Part shown: positions 44,844 through 54,360 of the stretch, one piece after another
Layout of the letters: every line of letters begins with the position of its first letter
Position numbering within the stretch: position 1 is the stretch's first letter
Assembly: GCF_000369065.1 (NCBI RefSeq)
Contig: NZ_KB849801.1
Span: forward strand, 178,637-242,636
DNA length: 64,000 bases
Origin: Acinetobacter haemolyticus CIP 64.3 = MTCC 9819
Lineage (GTDB): Bacteria; Pseudomonadota; Gammaproteobacteria; Pseudomonadales; Moraxellaceae
Direction of reading: 5' to 3'
Made by a program: the position numbers and the translations under genes
The notes under the pieces: model-generated
Seen by the model: only the letters and a program-made list of their open reading frames with translations
Database searches by the model: none
What the model was told of the DNA's origin: nothing

Positions 44844-46622
44844 ATGAAATTTGGAATTAAAGCGATTTGTTTTGCAAGTCTAATTGCAGCTTCAGCAGTG
44901 TATGCTTCAACCACATTATCTCCAAATCAACTTAACAATAGTGGAAGTATTCCAAGTGGTTACGCAGATTTAAAGTTTGTTTTGGCAAACGGTAATTGGG
45001 TCAAAAATATTTATTTGCCAAATACAGCCAATCACCAAGATAAAATTACGATTCAATCGAGTGCAGGTTGGAAGAGCTATCTAGATACTTCCAATACAAA
45101 TCTACCGATTGAAGTACTCGAAATTCAAAGTGGTGATGTGTTTCAGTTTACTTATGATGGCAATCAAAAAAAATGGGTGGCGCAATTGAGTGCTGTGAGC
45201 CCAACCAATGGTATGCCATTTGAAGAAATCACACTTACTAGTGCTAAGTTACAACATATTTCATTAGCTGATGGTAAATGGGCACAAACAATCGCGTTAC
45301 CAACTAATGTTAATGATGGAACATTAGTTCAAGTTACTTCAACGGCCACATATCCATCAATGATTGCGACGAATAATTTACTGTTTCCAAGTAGTTTTAA
45401 TTTGCAGAATGGTAGTGAGTATTGGTTTAAGTACAATTCAGCATTACAAAAGTGGGTACCAGAATTCATTAAACCGATTAAACTCAATGTAAAAGATATT
45501 GGAACAAATTTGAATGCAGTCTCGGCACCGGTAACGGAAGTAAATTTTGCCAATGCAAACTGGGTCGCTAATTTTACTTTACCATCCACTGCGAATGACC
45601 GAGATCGAATCATAGTAAAGTCCACCGCAACTTGGACAGCCAAAATCAATAACACCAACATTAATAGCAGTGCTTCTTTGATGCTCAAAACAGGAGATCA
45701 ATATGAGTTCATGTATGTAAGTGATAAAGGGCATTGGGTGCTAATGTCTGCGCCGATAAAGAATATTGAAAGTACCTCAAACATTGCATCTGTCCTACCG
45801 AACATGACTGAACCAACTTTAAAGGTGAAAGTGTCGAATAGTAATTGGAGACAATCAATCAATCTACCTGCGAGTGCTCAGATTGGAGATAAAGTAATTT
45901 TGGCCTCAACTGCAGATTCAAACAGCTTCATTTTGGCATCTAACGGGCTTTCAACTGTTCTGCAAAATGGTGAAACACGCCGATTTGTTTATACGCAGCA
46001 AGGATGGGCTGCTGATAGCCATACAATTGATATGTTGTTTGTAAATAGTCCAGAGGTTTCAACGATCTTGGGAGAAAGTGCTGCAAAACTTCGTATGATT
46101 GAAGGATTAAGCTTAACAAATGTTACGGCTGAAAACTCATCTGCAAAGTTCTATTTGCGCAAAACTGGCTATATTACCTATAAAATTCCAGGGGATACAT
46201 TAACTGCTGTTCTGAGCATTGGTCGTTCTGATACAACCGTACAAACTGAACGTAAACGTGTATTGGCAGATGGCGTTTATTATCAAGGGAATGAGCCAGG
46301 GAATGGTGGTTGTGGTTGGGCTTATGTAAATGCAAGTGCCTACAATATGATTGGTACAAACGACATTTCAGGTTGTTCAGTAGCTGCAATGCGTCATGAA
46401 ATTGGCCATAATTTAGGTCTATATCATGGTGATTCAAGTCAGATTGGTTCGGGCTTTACACATCCGCTTGGTAGCACAGCTTTAGGTGGAAATAATTTAA
46501 ACTTTTATTCAAGCCCTTATCTCTATAATCCTAAGTACGGAGTACGTTTAGGCGAGGAAGGTAAAAAAGATGCAGTAAGTGTCATTAATGCCAACGCTGT
46601 TCGTATTTCTCAATATAATTAA
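44844..46622 (+). CDS. cpaA: CpaA, T2SS-secreted glycan-specific metalloprotease
   Basis: 592 residues from ATG 44844 (Sec signal peptide 1-21, ending VYAS; earlier starts lack a ribosome-binding site). Residues about 24-390 contain four tandem beta-rich repeats, each with an NWV/NWR-type Trp and a LP-x-x-A-x-x-x-D signature. The C-terminal third is a metzincin-like protease with HEIGHNLGLYH (His518, Glu519, His522, His528). This is the layout of CpaA from A. nosocomialis and A. baumannii, which cleaves O-glycosylated human proteins such as factor V and factor XII near glycosylated Ser/Thr-Pro. Its chaperone gene cpaB follows. Confidence 0.93.
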   Translation: MKFGIKAICFASLIAASAVYASTTLSPNQLNNSGSIPSGYADLKFVLANGNWVKNIYLPNTANHQDKITIQSSAGWKSYLDTSNTNLPIEVLEIQSGDVFQFTYDGNQKKWVAQLSAVSPTNGMPFEEITLTSAKLQHISLADGKWAQTIALPTNVNDGTLVQVTSTATYPSMIATNNLLFPSSFNLQNGSEYWFKYNSALQKWVPEFIKPIKLNVKDIGTNLNAVSAPVTEVNFANANWVANFTLPSTANDRDRIIVKSTATWTAKINNTNINSSASLMLKTGDQYEFMYVSDKGHWVLMSAPIKNIESTSNIASVLPNMTEPTLKVKVSNSNWRQSINLPASAQIGDKVILASTADSNSFILASNGLSTVLQNGETRRFVYTQQGWAADSHTIDMLFVNSPEVSTILGESAAKLRMIEGLSLTNVTAENSSAKFYLRKTGYITYKIPGDTLTAVLSIGRSDTTVQTERKRVLADGVYYQGNEPGNGGCGWAYVNASAYNMIGTNDISGCSVAAMRHEIGHNLGLYHGDSSQIGSGFTHPLGSTALGGNNLNFYSSPYLYNPKYGVRLGEEGKKDAVSVINANAVRISQYN

Positions 46623-46636
46623 GTGATTTCAATCAT

Positions 46637-47260
46637 ATGAAGCACTCTAAAATTTTACTTTTGCTAGCAGTCACGTTCATCGTGATTGCTACTTTATTAA
46701 TTTTCCTGAAACCCAATAATGTTAAAGCATTAGTTCAAGACAATGCTGTAACGAAAGAGCAGGAATCCTTTAACCGAACCGATTCAATTTATCCGCGTCA
46801 CAATTTAACACTATCAAAGACAGAGTTAGAGAAAGCTGCGAAAGAAACGGTTTTATTTCATGAAATTCAGGCTGGTGACTTAGAGGCGAATACTCTTTTA
46901 CCGTTGGCAAAAAGTGGCAAAGGTATGGCGATTCGCTATGATCAAAATATCATTGAAACCAAAAAAATCGGTGATGAAGTCCGATTTCAAATGCTTGAAT
47001 ATGGTTTGAATCGTAGTGGGGAAATAGTTGAAATTGAAAAGATTGATGATGATATTTTGCGGTGGCATGGTCGATTTCAGCAAGGAAATCCTGAGCTAAA
47101 TTTCTTTACCATAACCCAAAGCCAAAAAGATCAGTACACGATCATGCAGATTTATACAGATAAGGGAAATTATACTGCTGAAATCAAAAATGGTCGTGGA
47201 ATTGTTCAAGGTATGGATGAGGGTGTTGAGGATCACGAGCTACATGCCCACGATCATTAA
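46637..47260 (+). CDS. cpaB: CpaB, membrane-anchored chaperone of CpaA
   Basis: 207 residues with an N-terminal membrane helix (KILLLLAVTFIVIATLLIFL) and a periplasmic domain. It starts 14 bp after cpaA. The position and topology match CpaB, the dedicated inner-membrane chaperone that holds CpaA before type II secretion. The His-rich C-terminal end (DHELHAHDH) is notable. Tail-to-tail with amvR: one base separates their stops. Confidence 0.9.
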   Translation: MKHSKILLLLAVTFIVIATLLIFLKPNNVKALVQDNAVTKEQESFNRTDSIYPRHNLTLSKTELEKAAKETVLFHEIQAGDLEANTLLPLAKSGKGMAIRYDQNIIETKKIGDEVRFQMLEYGLNRSGEIVEIEKIDDDILRWHGRFQQGNPELNFFTITQSQKDQYTIMQIYTDKGNYTAEIKNGRGIVQGMDEGVEDHELHAHDH

Positions 47261-47261
47261 T

Positions 47262-47843
47262 TTAAGTATATAGCTCCGCCTGAATAATCGCTTCTACATG
47301 GCGTTTAAAATCGGCTTCATTTAAACCATTGAGGCCGAGTTTATAAATCCCTTCTAGACCACATACAAATGCGATCAATCGCCAAGCAATGTCTCGACTC
47401 TTTGAATCGAATTTAAACTCTCCCTTATCTTTTCCTTCATCAATCATAGCAACTATGGATTGATGCCAATCTTGCATCGCGATGTTGTATGCATTCTTGA
47501 TTTCTTGGTCTTGCTCAATGAGAACTTCAGCTTCATTCCATAGGCGCAGATAGGGTTGAATTTGCTCAATATTTTCACAACCTAAAAACAAGGATAGACG
47601 CTGTAAATAGCTGTTGGTCGTTACTTGATTTTCGATTTCATCTAATTGTTGCATCAGTTTAATAAATGCTTCGGCTTTTAAATGAGAACTAGAAGCAAAG
47701 TGATGATGCACTTGTCCTGTTGACGTTTGAGCTTCGGTTGCAATACGACGCACAGTCATTGCCGAGAATCCTTCGTTCAAGGCAACTTGCATTGCAGCTT
47801 GAAGAATCATTTCACGACGTTGTTCTCGATTTAAATAGGCCAT
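47262..47843 (-). CDS. amvR: TetR-family repressor of amvA (AmvR/SmvR-like)
   Basis: 193 residues from ATG 47843. A longer frame back to a TTG at 47918 would begin inside the operator and is unlikely. The TetR helix-turn-helix is at about residues 26-45 (FSAMTVRRIATEAQTSTGQVHHHF). The effector domain is helical. It is divergent from the DHA2 exporter with twin operators between, the arrangement of smvR-smvA in enterobacteria and amvR-amvA in Acinetobacter. Confidence 0.85.
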   Translation of the reverse strand: MAYLNREQRREMILQAAMQVALNEGFSAMTVRRIATEAQTSTGQVHHHFASSSHLKAEAFIKLMQQLDEIENQVTTNSYLQRLSLFLGCENIEQIQPYLRLWNEAEVLIEQDQEIKNAYNIAMQDWHQSIVAMIDEGKDKGEFKFDSKSRDIAWRLIAFVCGLEGIYKLGLNGLNEADFKRHVEAIIQAELYT

Positions 47844-47902
47844 TTCTAAAAATCCGATGAAATTGTAGCGGAAGCTGCAACAAACTAACTTAAATTTTAA
47901 AA

Positions 47903-47955
47903 TTGGACAAGTGTTCAATTTTGATTATAATAGCTGAAATTGAACATCTGTCCAA
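47903..47955. promoter_or_regulatory. Twin AmvR operators around the amvA promoter
   Basis: Two nearly identical 16-bp dyads (TTGAACAcTTGTCCAA and TTGAACAtcTGTCCAA type, inverted to each other) lie at 47903-47918 and 47940-47955, centres 37 bp apart. Between them TATAAT (47926-47931) is the amvA -10. TTGGAC (47903-47908), inside the first operator, is a -35 at 17-bp spacing. The -10 is palindromic (ATTATAAT), so it may also serve the divergent amvR. Confidence 0.7.
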
Positions 47956-47970
47956 ATTTAGAGGCATTTT

Positions 47971-49461
47971 ATGTCACGCAAGTGGTTAATTCTTGCAATC
48001 ATCGCATTGATCTATCTTCCCGTTGTTATAGATGCAACAGTCCTACACGTTGCTGCGCCAACACTCATTGATGCGTTGTCACTATCGAATAATGAGCTGT
48101 TGTGGATTATTGATATTTATTCTTTAGTCATGGCTGGGCTCATTTTACCGATGGGCGCGTTAGGAGATCGCATTGGGTTTAAACGCTTAATGATGATCGG
48201 TGCAGCTCTTTTTGGTTTAGCATCATTGATGGCTGCATTTTCATCAACAGCTTGGATGTTGATCACATCTAGAGCACTTTTAGCTGTGGGCGCGGCCATG
48301 ATTTTACCAGCGATGCTCTCAGCTGTACGTAATACCTTTTTGGATGAAAAACAGCGCAATATTGCACTAGGTATTTGGACGACGGTTGGGGGCGGTGGTG
48401 CAGCCTTCGGTCCCTTATTTGGTGGGTTTTTACTAGAGCATTTTCATTGGGGGGCCGTATTTCTAATCAATATTCCAATCGTTATATTGGTATTGATCAT
48501 GGCCTACTGGGTGATTCCAAAACAGCAAGGACAACCTAAACAAAGCTTAAACTTAATACAAGCCTTGGTGCTGGTGGTTGCTATTTTGTGCATCATTTAT
48601 GCAGTAAAAACAGCAATGCATGCTTTCAGTATGAGTGTGGTTGTGATGTTTATTGTGGGCTTTGGCTTATTAATAGGTTTTATCCGTACACAATTAACGG
48701 CTACATCACCAATGATTGATATTCAATTATTTAAGCATCCTGTGATTGCCACAGGTATGGTGATGGCAGTCGTCTCAATGATGGCTTTGGTTGGTTTTGA
48801 ATTACTGATTTCTCAGGAGTTGCAGTTTGTTTATGAGCTATCGCCATTGGCAGCAGGGATGTTTATTTTACCCTTCATGTTGGCATTTAGTTTAGGCGGA
48901 CCTATTGCTAGTATTTTGGTCAATCGCTTTGGTCTACGCTTAATAGCAAGTCTTGGAATGTTGATGAGTGCTATCAGTTTGTGGGGATTAGCCAATACAG
49001 ACTTTATGCAAGCAAAATTGCAAGCTTGGGCATGGATGGGAGCATTGGGATTGAGCGTTGAGATTGCTTTGCTTGCGTCTACCTCTGCAATCATGTCATC
49101 AGTGCCACCAACCAAGGCGAGTGCTGCTGGTGCGATTGAAGGAATGGCCTATGAACTTGGTGCTGGTTTCGGTATTGCTTTCTTTGGGTTATTGCTCTCT
49201 TGGTTCTATGCGCAAGCAATCATAATACCAAGCGAACTTCCTCAATCATTGATGGCTCAAGTTAGTGCTTCGATTGGTGAGGCTGTGCAAGCAGCTAAAC
49301 AGGTATCGCCAATCGTTGCTGATCAAGTGATTTCTGCGGCGCAACATGCTTTTAGTCAATCGCATCGTGCTGTATTAGAAGTGGCAGCGACCTTCTTTTT
49401 GGTGTTGACTGTATTCATTTGGTTTGCTTTGCCGAAGAAAGTGATTACGGTGGAAGAATAA
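47971..49461 (+). CDS. amvA: AmvA/SmvA, DHA2-family multidrug exporter (MFS)
   Basis: 496 residues with 14 predicted membrane helices. DHA2/SmvA motifs are present: DATVLHVAAPTL, the MFS motif A GALGDRIGFKRL, and GAAFGPLFGGFLLEHFHWG. The sequence tracks Salmonella SmvA along its length. A. baumannii AmvA (492 residues) exports quaternary ammonium compounds, chlorhexidine, methyl viologen and related cations, and polyamines have also been reported as substrates. It has a GAGG ribosome-binding site and is a single gene after its repressor's operators. Confidence 0.92.
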   Translation: MSRKWLILAIIALIYLPVVIDATVLHVAAPTLIDALSLSNNELLWIIDIYSLVMAGLILPMGALGDRIGFKRLMMIGAALFGLASLMAAFSSTAWMLITSRALLAVGAAMILPAMLSAVRNTFLDEKQRNIALGIWTTVGGGGAAFGPLFGGFLLEHFHWGAVFLINIPIVILVLIMAYWVIPKQQGQPKQSLNLIQALVLVVAILCIIYAVKTAMHAFSMSVVVMFIVGFGLLIGFIRTQLTATSPMIDIQLFKHPVIATGMVMAVVSMMALVGFELLISQELQFVYELSPLAAGMFILPFMLAFSLGGPIASILVNRFGLRLIASLGMLMSAISLWGLANTDFMQAKLQAWAWMGALGLSVEIALLASTSAIMSSVPPTKASAAGAIEGMAYELGAGFGIAFFGLLLSWFYAQAIIIPSELPQSLMAQVSASIGEAVQAAKQVSPIVADQVISAAQHAFSQSHRAVLEVAATFFLVLTVFIWFALPKKVITVEE

Positions 49462-49468
49462 GTTGGTT

Positions 49469-49500
49469 CCCCTCATTCAAGAAGATATTTGAGTGAGGGG
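49469..49500. terminator. Hairpin between amvA and azoR
   Basis: CCCCTCATTCAA / TTGAGTGAGGGG, 11 of 12 pairs, with an 8-nt loop. No T-run follows on either side, so termination strength is doubtful. Confidence 0.45.
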
Positions 49501-49540
49501 GCATCACTGTTCATACAATTGGCTGAAATGTTAATCAGCT

Positions 49541-50230
49541 TTAAGCAGTTAGTTTTGCTTTGGATTGATTCTGAGATAACTCTACAACGAGTTGTCTAAC
49601 TTGATGTTTTGCAGCACTAAGGGAGTCAAGATGTCTCTGATCACCGAACTCCTGATATTCAGATCGAATCTCAAAGAATTGGTTTACACCTAAGTAATGA
49701 CTAAGCACTTTGATGTGTGTACCCAGATGATTCATGTGTTCTCTAAGTTCACCTTCACCAAAACCAAACTCTCCACATGAATTGAGTAAAATTAAGGTTT
49801 TATTTGAAAACATGGGTGCCAAAGGAAAGTCACCTCTAGCTAAGTCAAAAGTAAAGGTTTTATTGATTCTTATAATTTGATCAAACCATGCTTTTAGGGC
49901 AGCAGGCATCCCATAATTATACATGGGCGTCGTAATTAAGATGATATCTGCGATTGCGACTTCATTGATATATTGATCAGATTCACTTAGTATCATTTTA
50001 TGAACTTGAGTTCTTTTTTCTTCAGGGGTAAATACTGCTCCCAGCCAGTCTTGGGAAATAAAATTTGGTGTATCTTCCGCTAGATCTCGATATGTGATTG
50101 GATCATGAGGGTGTTGCTTTTTCCAATCAGTGATAAAGAGATGTCCTAACATTTTAGAAATTGAACTATGTTTCTCACCTTCGCCAAGGAATGAGCGGAC
50201 ACTGGCATCAATATGTAATAAGTTAGTCAT
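49541..50230 (-). CDS. azoR: FMN-dependent NADH-azoreductase (AzoR-like)
   Basis: 229 residues from ATG 50230. Flavodoxin-2 fold with the FMN and active-site loop TPMYNYGMPAALKAWFDQIIR and the N-terminal LLHIDASVRS motif. It reduces azo dyes and quinones using NADH. It is divergent from a LysR regulator that probably controls it. Confidence 0.87.
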   Translation of the reverse strand: MTNLLHIDASVRSFLGEGEKHSSISKMLGHLFITDWKKQHPHDPITYRDLAEDTPNFISQDWLGAVFTPEEKRTQVHKMILSESDQYINEVAIADIILITTPMYNYGMPAALKAWFDQIIRINKTFTFDLARGDFPLAPMFSNKTLILLNSCGEFGFGEGELREHMNHLGTHIKVLSHYLGVNQFFEIRSEYQEFGDQRHLDSLSAAKHQVRQLVVELSQNQSKAKLTA

Positions 50231-50311
50231 TTTAATTGTACTCGATTTGATTACTAGATCTTCAAGGTAGAGGATTTTGCAATCTGCTGACAAATGACAT
50301 TATTTGTGTGT

Positions 50312-50332
50312 AAGATGAGTTTTTCTCATCTT
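50312..50332. promoter_or_regulatory. Dyad between azoR and lysR (T-N11-A)
   Basis: AAGATGAG, TTTTT loop, CTCATCTT, a perfect 8-bp inverted repeat that also fits T-N11-A. It lies 15 bp before the regulator start and about 80 bp before azoR. It may be an operator for the regulator's own gene and azoR, or simply an RNA hairpin near its ribosome-binding site. Confidence 0.4.
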
Positions 50333-50346
50333 TAAAGAAGTACAGG

Positions 50347-51234
50347 ATGTTGAAGCGATTACCATCACTAAATAGTATAAAAGTGTTTGAGGCAACTGCA
50401 CGGTTAGGTAGTTTTAAAGCTGCAGCGCATGAATTAAATGTTTCACCCACTGCGATTTCACATCAGATTAGTGAATTAGAAAAAGAGTTAGGAATTAAGC
50501 TATTTATTCGAGGATTCAGGATCGTAACTTTGACGGATGAGGGTAAAAAGCTCGCTGAAGTGAGTATTCGATTAATCTCAGAATTGAAACAAACACTATT
50601 AGAACTCACAACATATTCCAAGCATATTACCATCAGCACCACAAATGCTTTTGCGGCAATGTGGTTAGTTCCTCAATTACATGTTTTTAAAACACAATAT
50701 CCAGATATTGAAGTGCAGGTCAAAGCAGATGATCGCTTAATGGATATTGATCATGATCTAAAATTTGATATGGCGATTCGTTATGGCTTTGTTGATAAAA
50801 AACATATTCAGGTGAGCAAGATTATAAATGACCAATTTGGTTTATTTGCGACACAACAATATTGGCGTGATAAAGACGCAGCAACCTCGACTATGAAGTT
50901 GCTCATCACTAAATGGAAAAATAAGGATCTGTTAAGATATCACCAGCCTGAAGCTTTATTACAGCAATTTGGTCAGGGTTGTTCTACATTTGAGTATTTT
51001 GAAGATGAGAATCAAGTGATTCAAGCCGCACTTGCAGGGCAAGGAGTTGCCTATGTGAGTAAGATTTTAGTCCAGCAAACTGTTACTCAAGGTTGGTTGC
51101 TAGAGAGTCAATCTTTTCAAATTGAGAGCATGGATAATCTTTGTTATTACAGTGTTATTCCTAAGCGAAATCTCAATCATCCGAGTGTAATTGCTTTTCA
51201 AAACTGGCTAATGCAACGACTCGCGACTGTTTAG
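50347..51234 (+). CDS. LysR-family regulator, GcvA-like
   Basis: 295 residues. N-terminal helix-turn-helix (SLNSIKVFEATARLGSFKAAAHELNVSPTAI...) followed by a type 2 periplasmic-binding effector domain. GcvA-like subgroup. Divergent from azoR, so it likely regulates it. The stop overlaps the end of the convergent maf gene by 4 bp. Confidence 0.8.
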   Translation: MLKRLPSLNSIKVFEATARLGSFKAAAHELNVSPTAISHQISELEKELGIKLFIRGFRIVTLTDEGKKLAEVSIRLISELKQTLLELTTYSKHITISTTNAFAAMWLVPQLHVFKTQYPDIEVQVKADDRLMDIDHDLKFDMAIRYGFVDKKHIQVSKIINDQFGLFATQQYWRDKDAATSTMKLLITKWKNKDLLRYHQPEALLQQFGQGCSTFEYFEDENQVIQAALAGQGVAYVSKILVQQTVTQGWLLESQSFQIESMDNLCYYSVIPKRNLNHPSVIAFQNWLMQRLATV

Positions 51235-51824
51235 GGAGCATTTATCCCAAATTCACGTAAGATCTTACAAAGCTGAATCATGGGTAGACCCATTAACGTG
51301 GTTTGATCATCACCAAGCATTTTTTCAAATAAGCTAATGCCCAAGCTTTCACACTTAAAACTGCCTGCACAATGCAAGGGTTGATCAATTTCAATATAGC
51401 GTTCAATTTCACCGAGTGTCAGATGACGAAATTTGACTTGGTAATGTTGAACTAGCGTCGTTTCAAAACCAGATTGGATATGTTGAACACTGAGTCCAGT
51501 GCTGAAAAAAACGGTGTTACCCGAGTTGGCTTGTAACTGTTGAATTGCATTTTCAACAGTGAGTGGCTTCCCGATAAAATCATAAGGCGCATGTTCTCGC
51601 CATGCGATTTGATCTGAACCAATCACAATTGCGTTTGGATGTTGTTCTGCAATCACACGGGCTTTTTCATAAGCTAAACGTTTTGCCAGATCATCGGCAT
51701 GTAATTCACCGTTTGCTGACTCATCAATATCGGGTGAAATACAATGATAGTTCAATCGCAAACGGTCCATAAGTTCTTTGCGGGTTTGGCTACTCGATGC
51801 CAAGATGAGTTCCAAGCTATTCAT
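51231..51824 (-). CDS. maf: Maf-family nucleotide pyrophosphatase (YceF-like)
   Basis: 197 residues from ATG 51824. The Maf motif LILASSSQTRKELM opens the protein, and VIGSDQIAW with GKPLTVENA marks the active-site region. It hydrolyses non-canonical or modified NTPs such as m7GTP and 5-methyl-UTP. The start overlaps the DUF2237 stop as TAATG, so translation is coupled. The 3' end overlaps lysR. Confidence 0.88.
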   Translation of the reverse strand: MNSLELILASSSQTRKELMDRLRLNYHCISPDIDESANGELHADDLAKRLAYEKARVIAEQHPNAIVIGSDQIAWREHAPYDFIGKPLTVENAIQQLQANSGNTVFFSTGLSVQHIQSGFETTLVQHYQVKFRHLTLGEIERYIEIDQPLHCAGSFKCESLGISLFEKMLGDDQTTLMGLPMIQLCKILREFGINAP

Positions 51825-52207
51825 TAGACAGCATATTCCGCAAGCACATTGAGAGGCACGTAGTGCAAGACAGCATTGTGACAAGCATTTAATTTCACAG
51901 GCGGAGCGTGACCAGCTTGATAAGCTTCTACCCAACGCGTCACACAAATGCACCAAAAGTCACCTGGTTTTAAACCTGGGAATTCGATTTCAGGCAAAGG
52001 TGTAATCAAATCATTGCCCATTTTTTGAGAAAAATTTAAGAAATCTGAGGTCATTTGCACACACATGGTGTGTTGGCCTAGATCACTGACCGCTGTATGG
52101 CAAAAACCATTGCGAAAATAACCAGTAATCGGGTCAAAGCAACAACTTGCTAATGGCTCGCCGAGAACGTTCAAACGATTGATTTTTGGATCTGGATGAA
52201 TAGACAT
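51824..52207 (-). CDS. DUF2237 family protein
   Basis: 127 residues. The conserved DUF2237 segments NVLGEPLASCCFDPITGYFRNG, CHTAVSDLGQHTMCVQMTSDFLNFS, and GDFWCICVTRWVEA are clear, with several cysteines that may bind metal. Function unknown. It is translationally coupled with maf (TAATG). Confidence 0.85.
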   Translation of the reverse strand: MSIHPDPKINRLNVLGEPLASCCFDPITGYFRNGFCHTAVSDLGQHTMCVQMTSDFLNFSQKMGNDLITPLPEIEFPGLKPGDFWCICVTRWVEAYQAGHAPPVKLNACHNAVLHYVPLNVLAEYAV

Positions 52208-52346
52208 AATTCTATAAAAATTCAGTGGTACTCATTATCATAATCAAAAGTGACGCTTTCGGCAGCTTTTCTGTAAAAAAACTCACCTTTATTTTTGATA
52301 ATCATTTAAAATTGTGCCGTTTTTTAAATCAACTAGAGAGCCATCC

Positions 52347-53534
52347 ATGAATTTTCAGCGCATGACTGACCTTGATTTAGCAGGTAAACGTGTTCTTATT
52401 CGTGAAGACTTAAACGTTCCTGTAAAAAATGGGGAAATTACGAGTGATGCACGTTTACGTGCTGCATTGCCTACTATCAAAGCGGCTTTAGAGAAAGGCG
52501 CGGCTGTGATGGTGTTTTCTCATCTTGGTCGTCCTGTAGAAGGTGAGCCAAAACCAGAACAATCGCTTGCGCCTGTAGCAGCTTATTTAACCAAAGCATT
52601 GGGGCAAGAAGTAAAACTATTTACAGATTACCTAGAGGGTGTAGAGGTTGAAGCGGGGCAAGTGGTTTTACTTGAAAACGTTCGTTTCAATCATGGTGAA
52701 AAGAAAAATAACGAAGAGCTTGCTAAAAAATATGCTGCACTTTGTGATGTATTTGTGATGGATGCATTTGGAACTGCACACCGTGCCGAAGCATCAACTG
52801 AAGGTGCAGCACGATTTGCTTCAATCGCTGCAGCGGGTCCATTATTGGCTGCTGAGTTAGATGCACTTGGTCGAGCGATGCAAACACCTGAAAAACCAAT
52901 GGTTGCAATTGTTGCTGGTTCTAAAGTTTCAACTAAGCTAGATGTACTTAATTCACTCTCTACAATCTGTGATCAGTTGATTGTGGGTGGTGGTATTGCA
53001 AACACCTTCTTGGCTGCTGCTGGTTTCAATGTCGGTAAATCATTGTACGAAGCGGATTTGGTTGAGACTGCAAAACAAATCGCTGCCAAAGTAAGCGTAC
53101 CTTTACCAACTGATGTTGTGGTTGCAGATGCAAGCCAAATCAATTTCGAAGATTTCTTAGGTTCTTTGGCAAATGCACAAGCAGTTGTGAAAAAAGTTGA
53201 AGATGTCGCTGATACAGATATGATTCTAGATGTTGGCCCTGAGACTGCAAAATCATTTGCTGAAATCTTGAAGTCATCTAAAACGATTCTATGGAATGGT
53301 CCTGTCGGTGTGTTTGAGGTTGATCAGTTTGGTGAAGGGACAAAGACACTTTCTTTAGCAATTGCTGAGTCAGCTGGTTTTTCTATCGCTGGCGGTGGTG
53401 ACACATTAGCGGCGATTGATAAGTATCAAGTTGCTGATCAAATTGGCTATATCTCAACGGGTGGTGGTGCATTCTTGGAGTTTGTTGAAGGCAAAACTCT
53501 ACCAGCCGTTGCTGTTTTGCTTGAGCGTGCATAA
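52347..53534 (+). CDS. pgk: Phosphoglycerate kinase
   Basis: 395 residues from ATG 52347 ([25 protein letters not shown]), the family start. An upstream in-frame ATG-like start is unlikely. Substrate motifs [17 protein letters not shown] and the C-terminal [10 protein letters not shown] are intact. It transfers phosphate between 1,3-bisphosphoglycerate and ADP in glycolysis. Single gene, followed by a terminator. Confidence 0.97.
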   Translation: MNFQRMTDLDLAGKRVLIREDLNVPVKNGEITSDARLRAALPTIKAALEKGAAVMVFSHLGRPVEGEPKPEQSLAPVAAYLTKALGQEVKLFTDYLEGVEVEAGQVVLLENVRFNHGEKKNNEELAKKYAALCDVFVMDAFGTAHRAEASTEGAARFASIAAAGPLLAAELDALGRAMQTPEKPMVAIVAGSKVSTKLDVLNSLSTICDQLIVGGGIANTFLAAAGFNVGKSLYEADLVETAKQIAAKVSVPLPTDVVVADASQINFEDFLGSLANAQAVVKKVEDVADTDMILDVGPETAKSFAEILKSSKTILWNGPVGVFEVDQFGEGTKTLSLAIAESAGFSIAGGGDTLAAIDKYQVADQIGYISTGGGAFLEFVEGKTLPAVAVLLERA

Positions 53535-53587
53535 GCTAACTAGTTAAATCAATATTAATAATTGATTTAGTTATATATTCTAAAATT

Positions 53588-53615
53588 GAGTCGATGAAAG
53601 TCGGCTCTTTTTTTG
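53588..53615 (+). terminator. pgk terminator
   Basis: GAGTCGA, TGAAAG loop, TCGGCTC (one G-U pair), followed by T7. Confidence 0.8.
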
Positions 53616-53699
53616 ATTAAATTTCGTCTTAGTCATAAAAATGTCATATTGTTGCAATATGATTGTCATCAAACTAACCAGTTATGATGGGAAGCTGTA

Positions 53700-53927
53700 A
53701 TGAATTTGAAGTTAACACTTATTGCTTTAATGGTAGCACCAACTGTTATGTTAACAGCGTGTGCAAAAAAAGAAGAAGCAAAAAATGCTGAACAAGCAGC
53801 AGAGGTTGAATCAGTTCAAACATCGCCAGAACAACAGGCAGCTATTGATGCAATTGATAAACCGATTTTAGATGAAAAGAATACTGATGTTGAGGATGCT
53901 GAAGTAGCAGCAAGTGAAGCTCAATAG
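53700..53927 (+). CDS. Small lipoprotein, 75 residues
   Basis: Signal sequence with lipobox (VMLTAC, Cys21) then an acidic, Glu/Ala/Gln-rich tail predicted to be disordered. No family recognised. It lies after pgk and has its own terminator at 53940-53973. Confidence 0.7.
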   Translation: MNLKLTLIALMVAPTVMLTACAKKEEAKNAEQAAEVESVQTSPEQQAAIDAIDKPILDEKNTDVEDAEVAASEAQ

Positions 53928-53939
53928 GATTCAGATAAT

Positions 53940-53973
53940 AAAAAAGCCGATGTTTCAAACATCGGCTTTTTTT
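53940..53973. terminator. Bidirectional terminator between the two small lipoprotein genes
   Basis: AAAAAGCCGATGTTT / AAACATCGGCTTTTTTT, symmetric hairpin with A and T tracts between convergent genes. Confidence 0.9.
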
Positions 53974-53976
53974 CGT

Positions 53977-54360
53977 TTACGAATTGGCTTTACAGTAAAA
54001 TGTCAGCGTGGTTTGATAGTCATCATCTTTAGCTAAAGATGCGTTTCGTCCTGTAATGGTGCCAATCACACCAGCTGCAGCTTCAACCAGTTTTCCAGTC
54101 TCTTCATCCACAACACCTTTAAGTACACCTTGATAGGCAACTTTCTCGTCAACTAAGACTGGTGATGTGTTTCGTGTACAGGTTTTTTGAGCAGCACTGA
54201 CAGCATTGTTTTTAGCAATTAAGCTGGTTTTGCCTATACCCGTTACTTCATAATGATTATTTTCTTTCTGAATGGCTAAGGTGTGGGTAGGGGAAGATGC
54301 ACATGCCGTAAGTCCAAGTGCAACACTACCTAGTAAGCTAAAAATTAAAGTTTTTTTCAT
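53977..54360 (-). CDS. Small lipoprotein, 127 residues
   Basis: Signal sequence and lipobox GLTAC (Cys20), then a folded domain of about 100 residues with two cysteines that could form a disulfide. Family not recognised. Most of the protein is plausibly periplasmic or in the outer membrane inner leaflet. Confidence 0.7.
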   Translation of the reverse strand: MKKTLIFSLLGSVALGLTACASSPTHTLAIQKENNHYEVTGIGKTSLIAKNNAVSAAQKTCTRNTSPVLVDEKVAYQGVLKGVVDEETGKLVEAAAGVIGTITGRNASLAKDDDYQTTLTFYCKANS

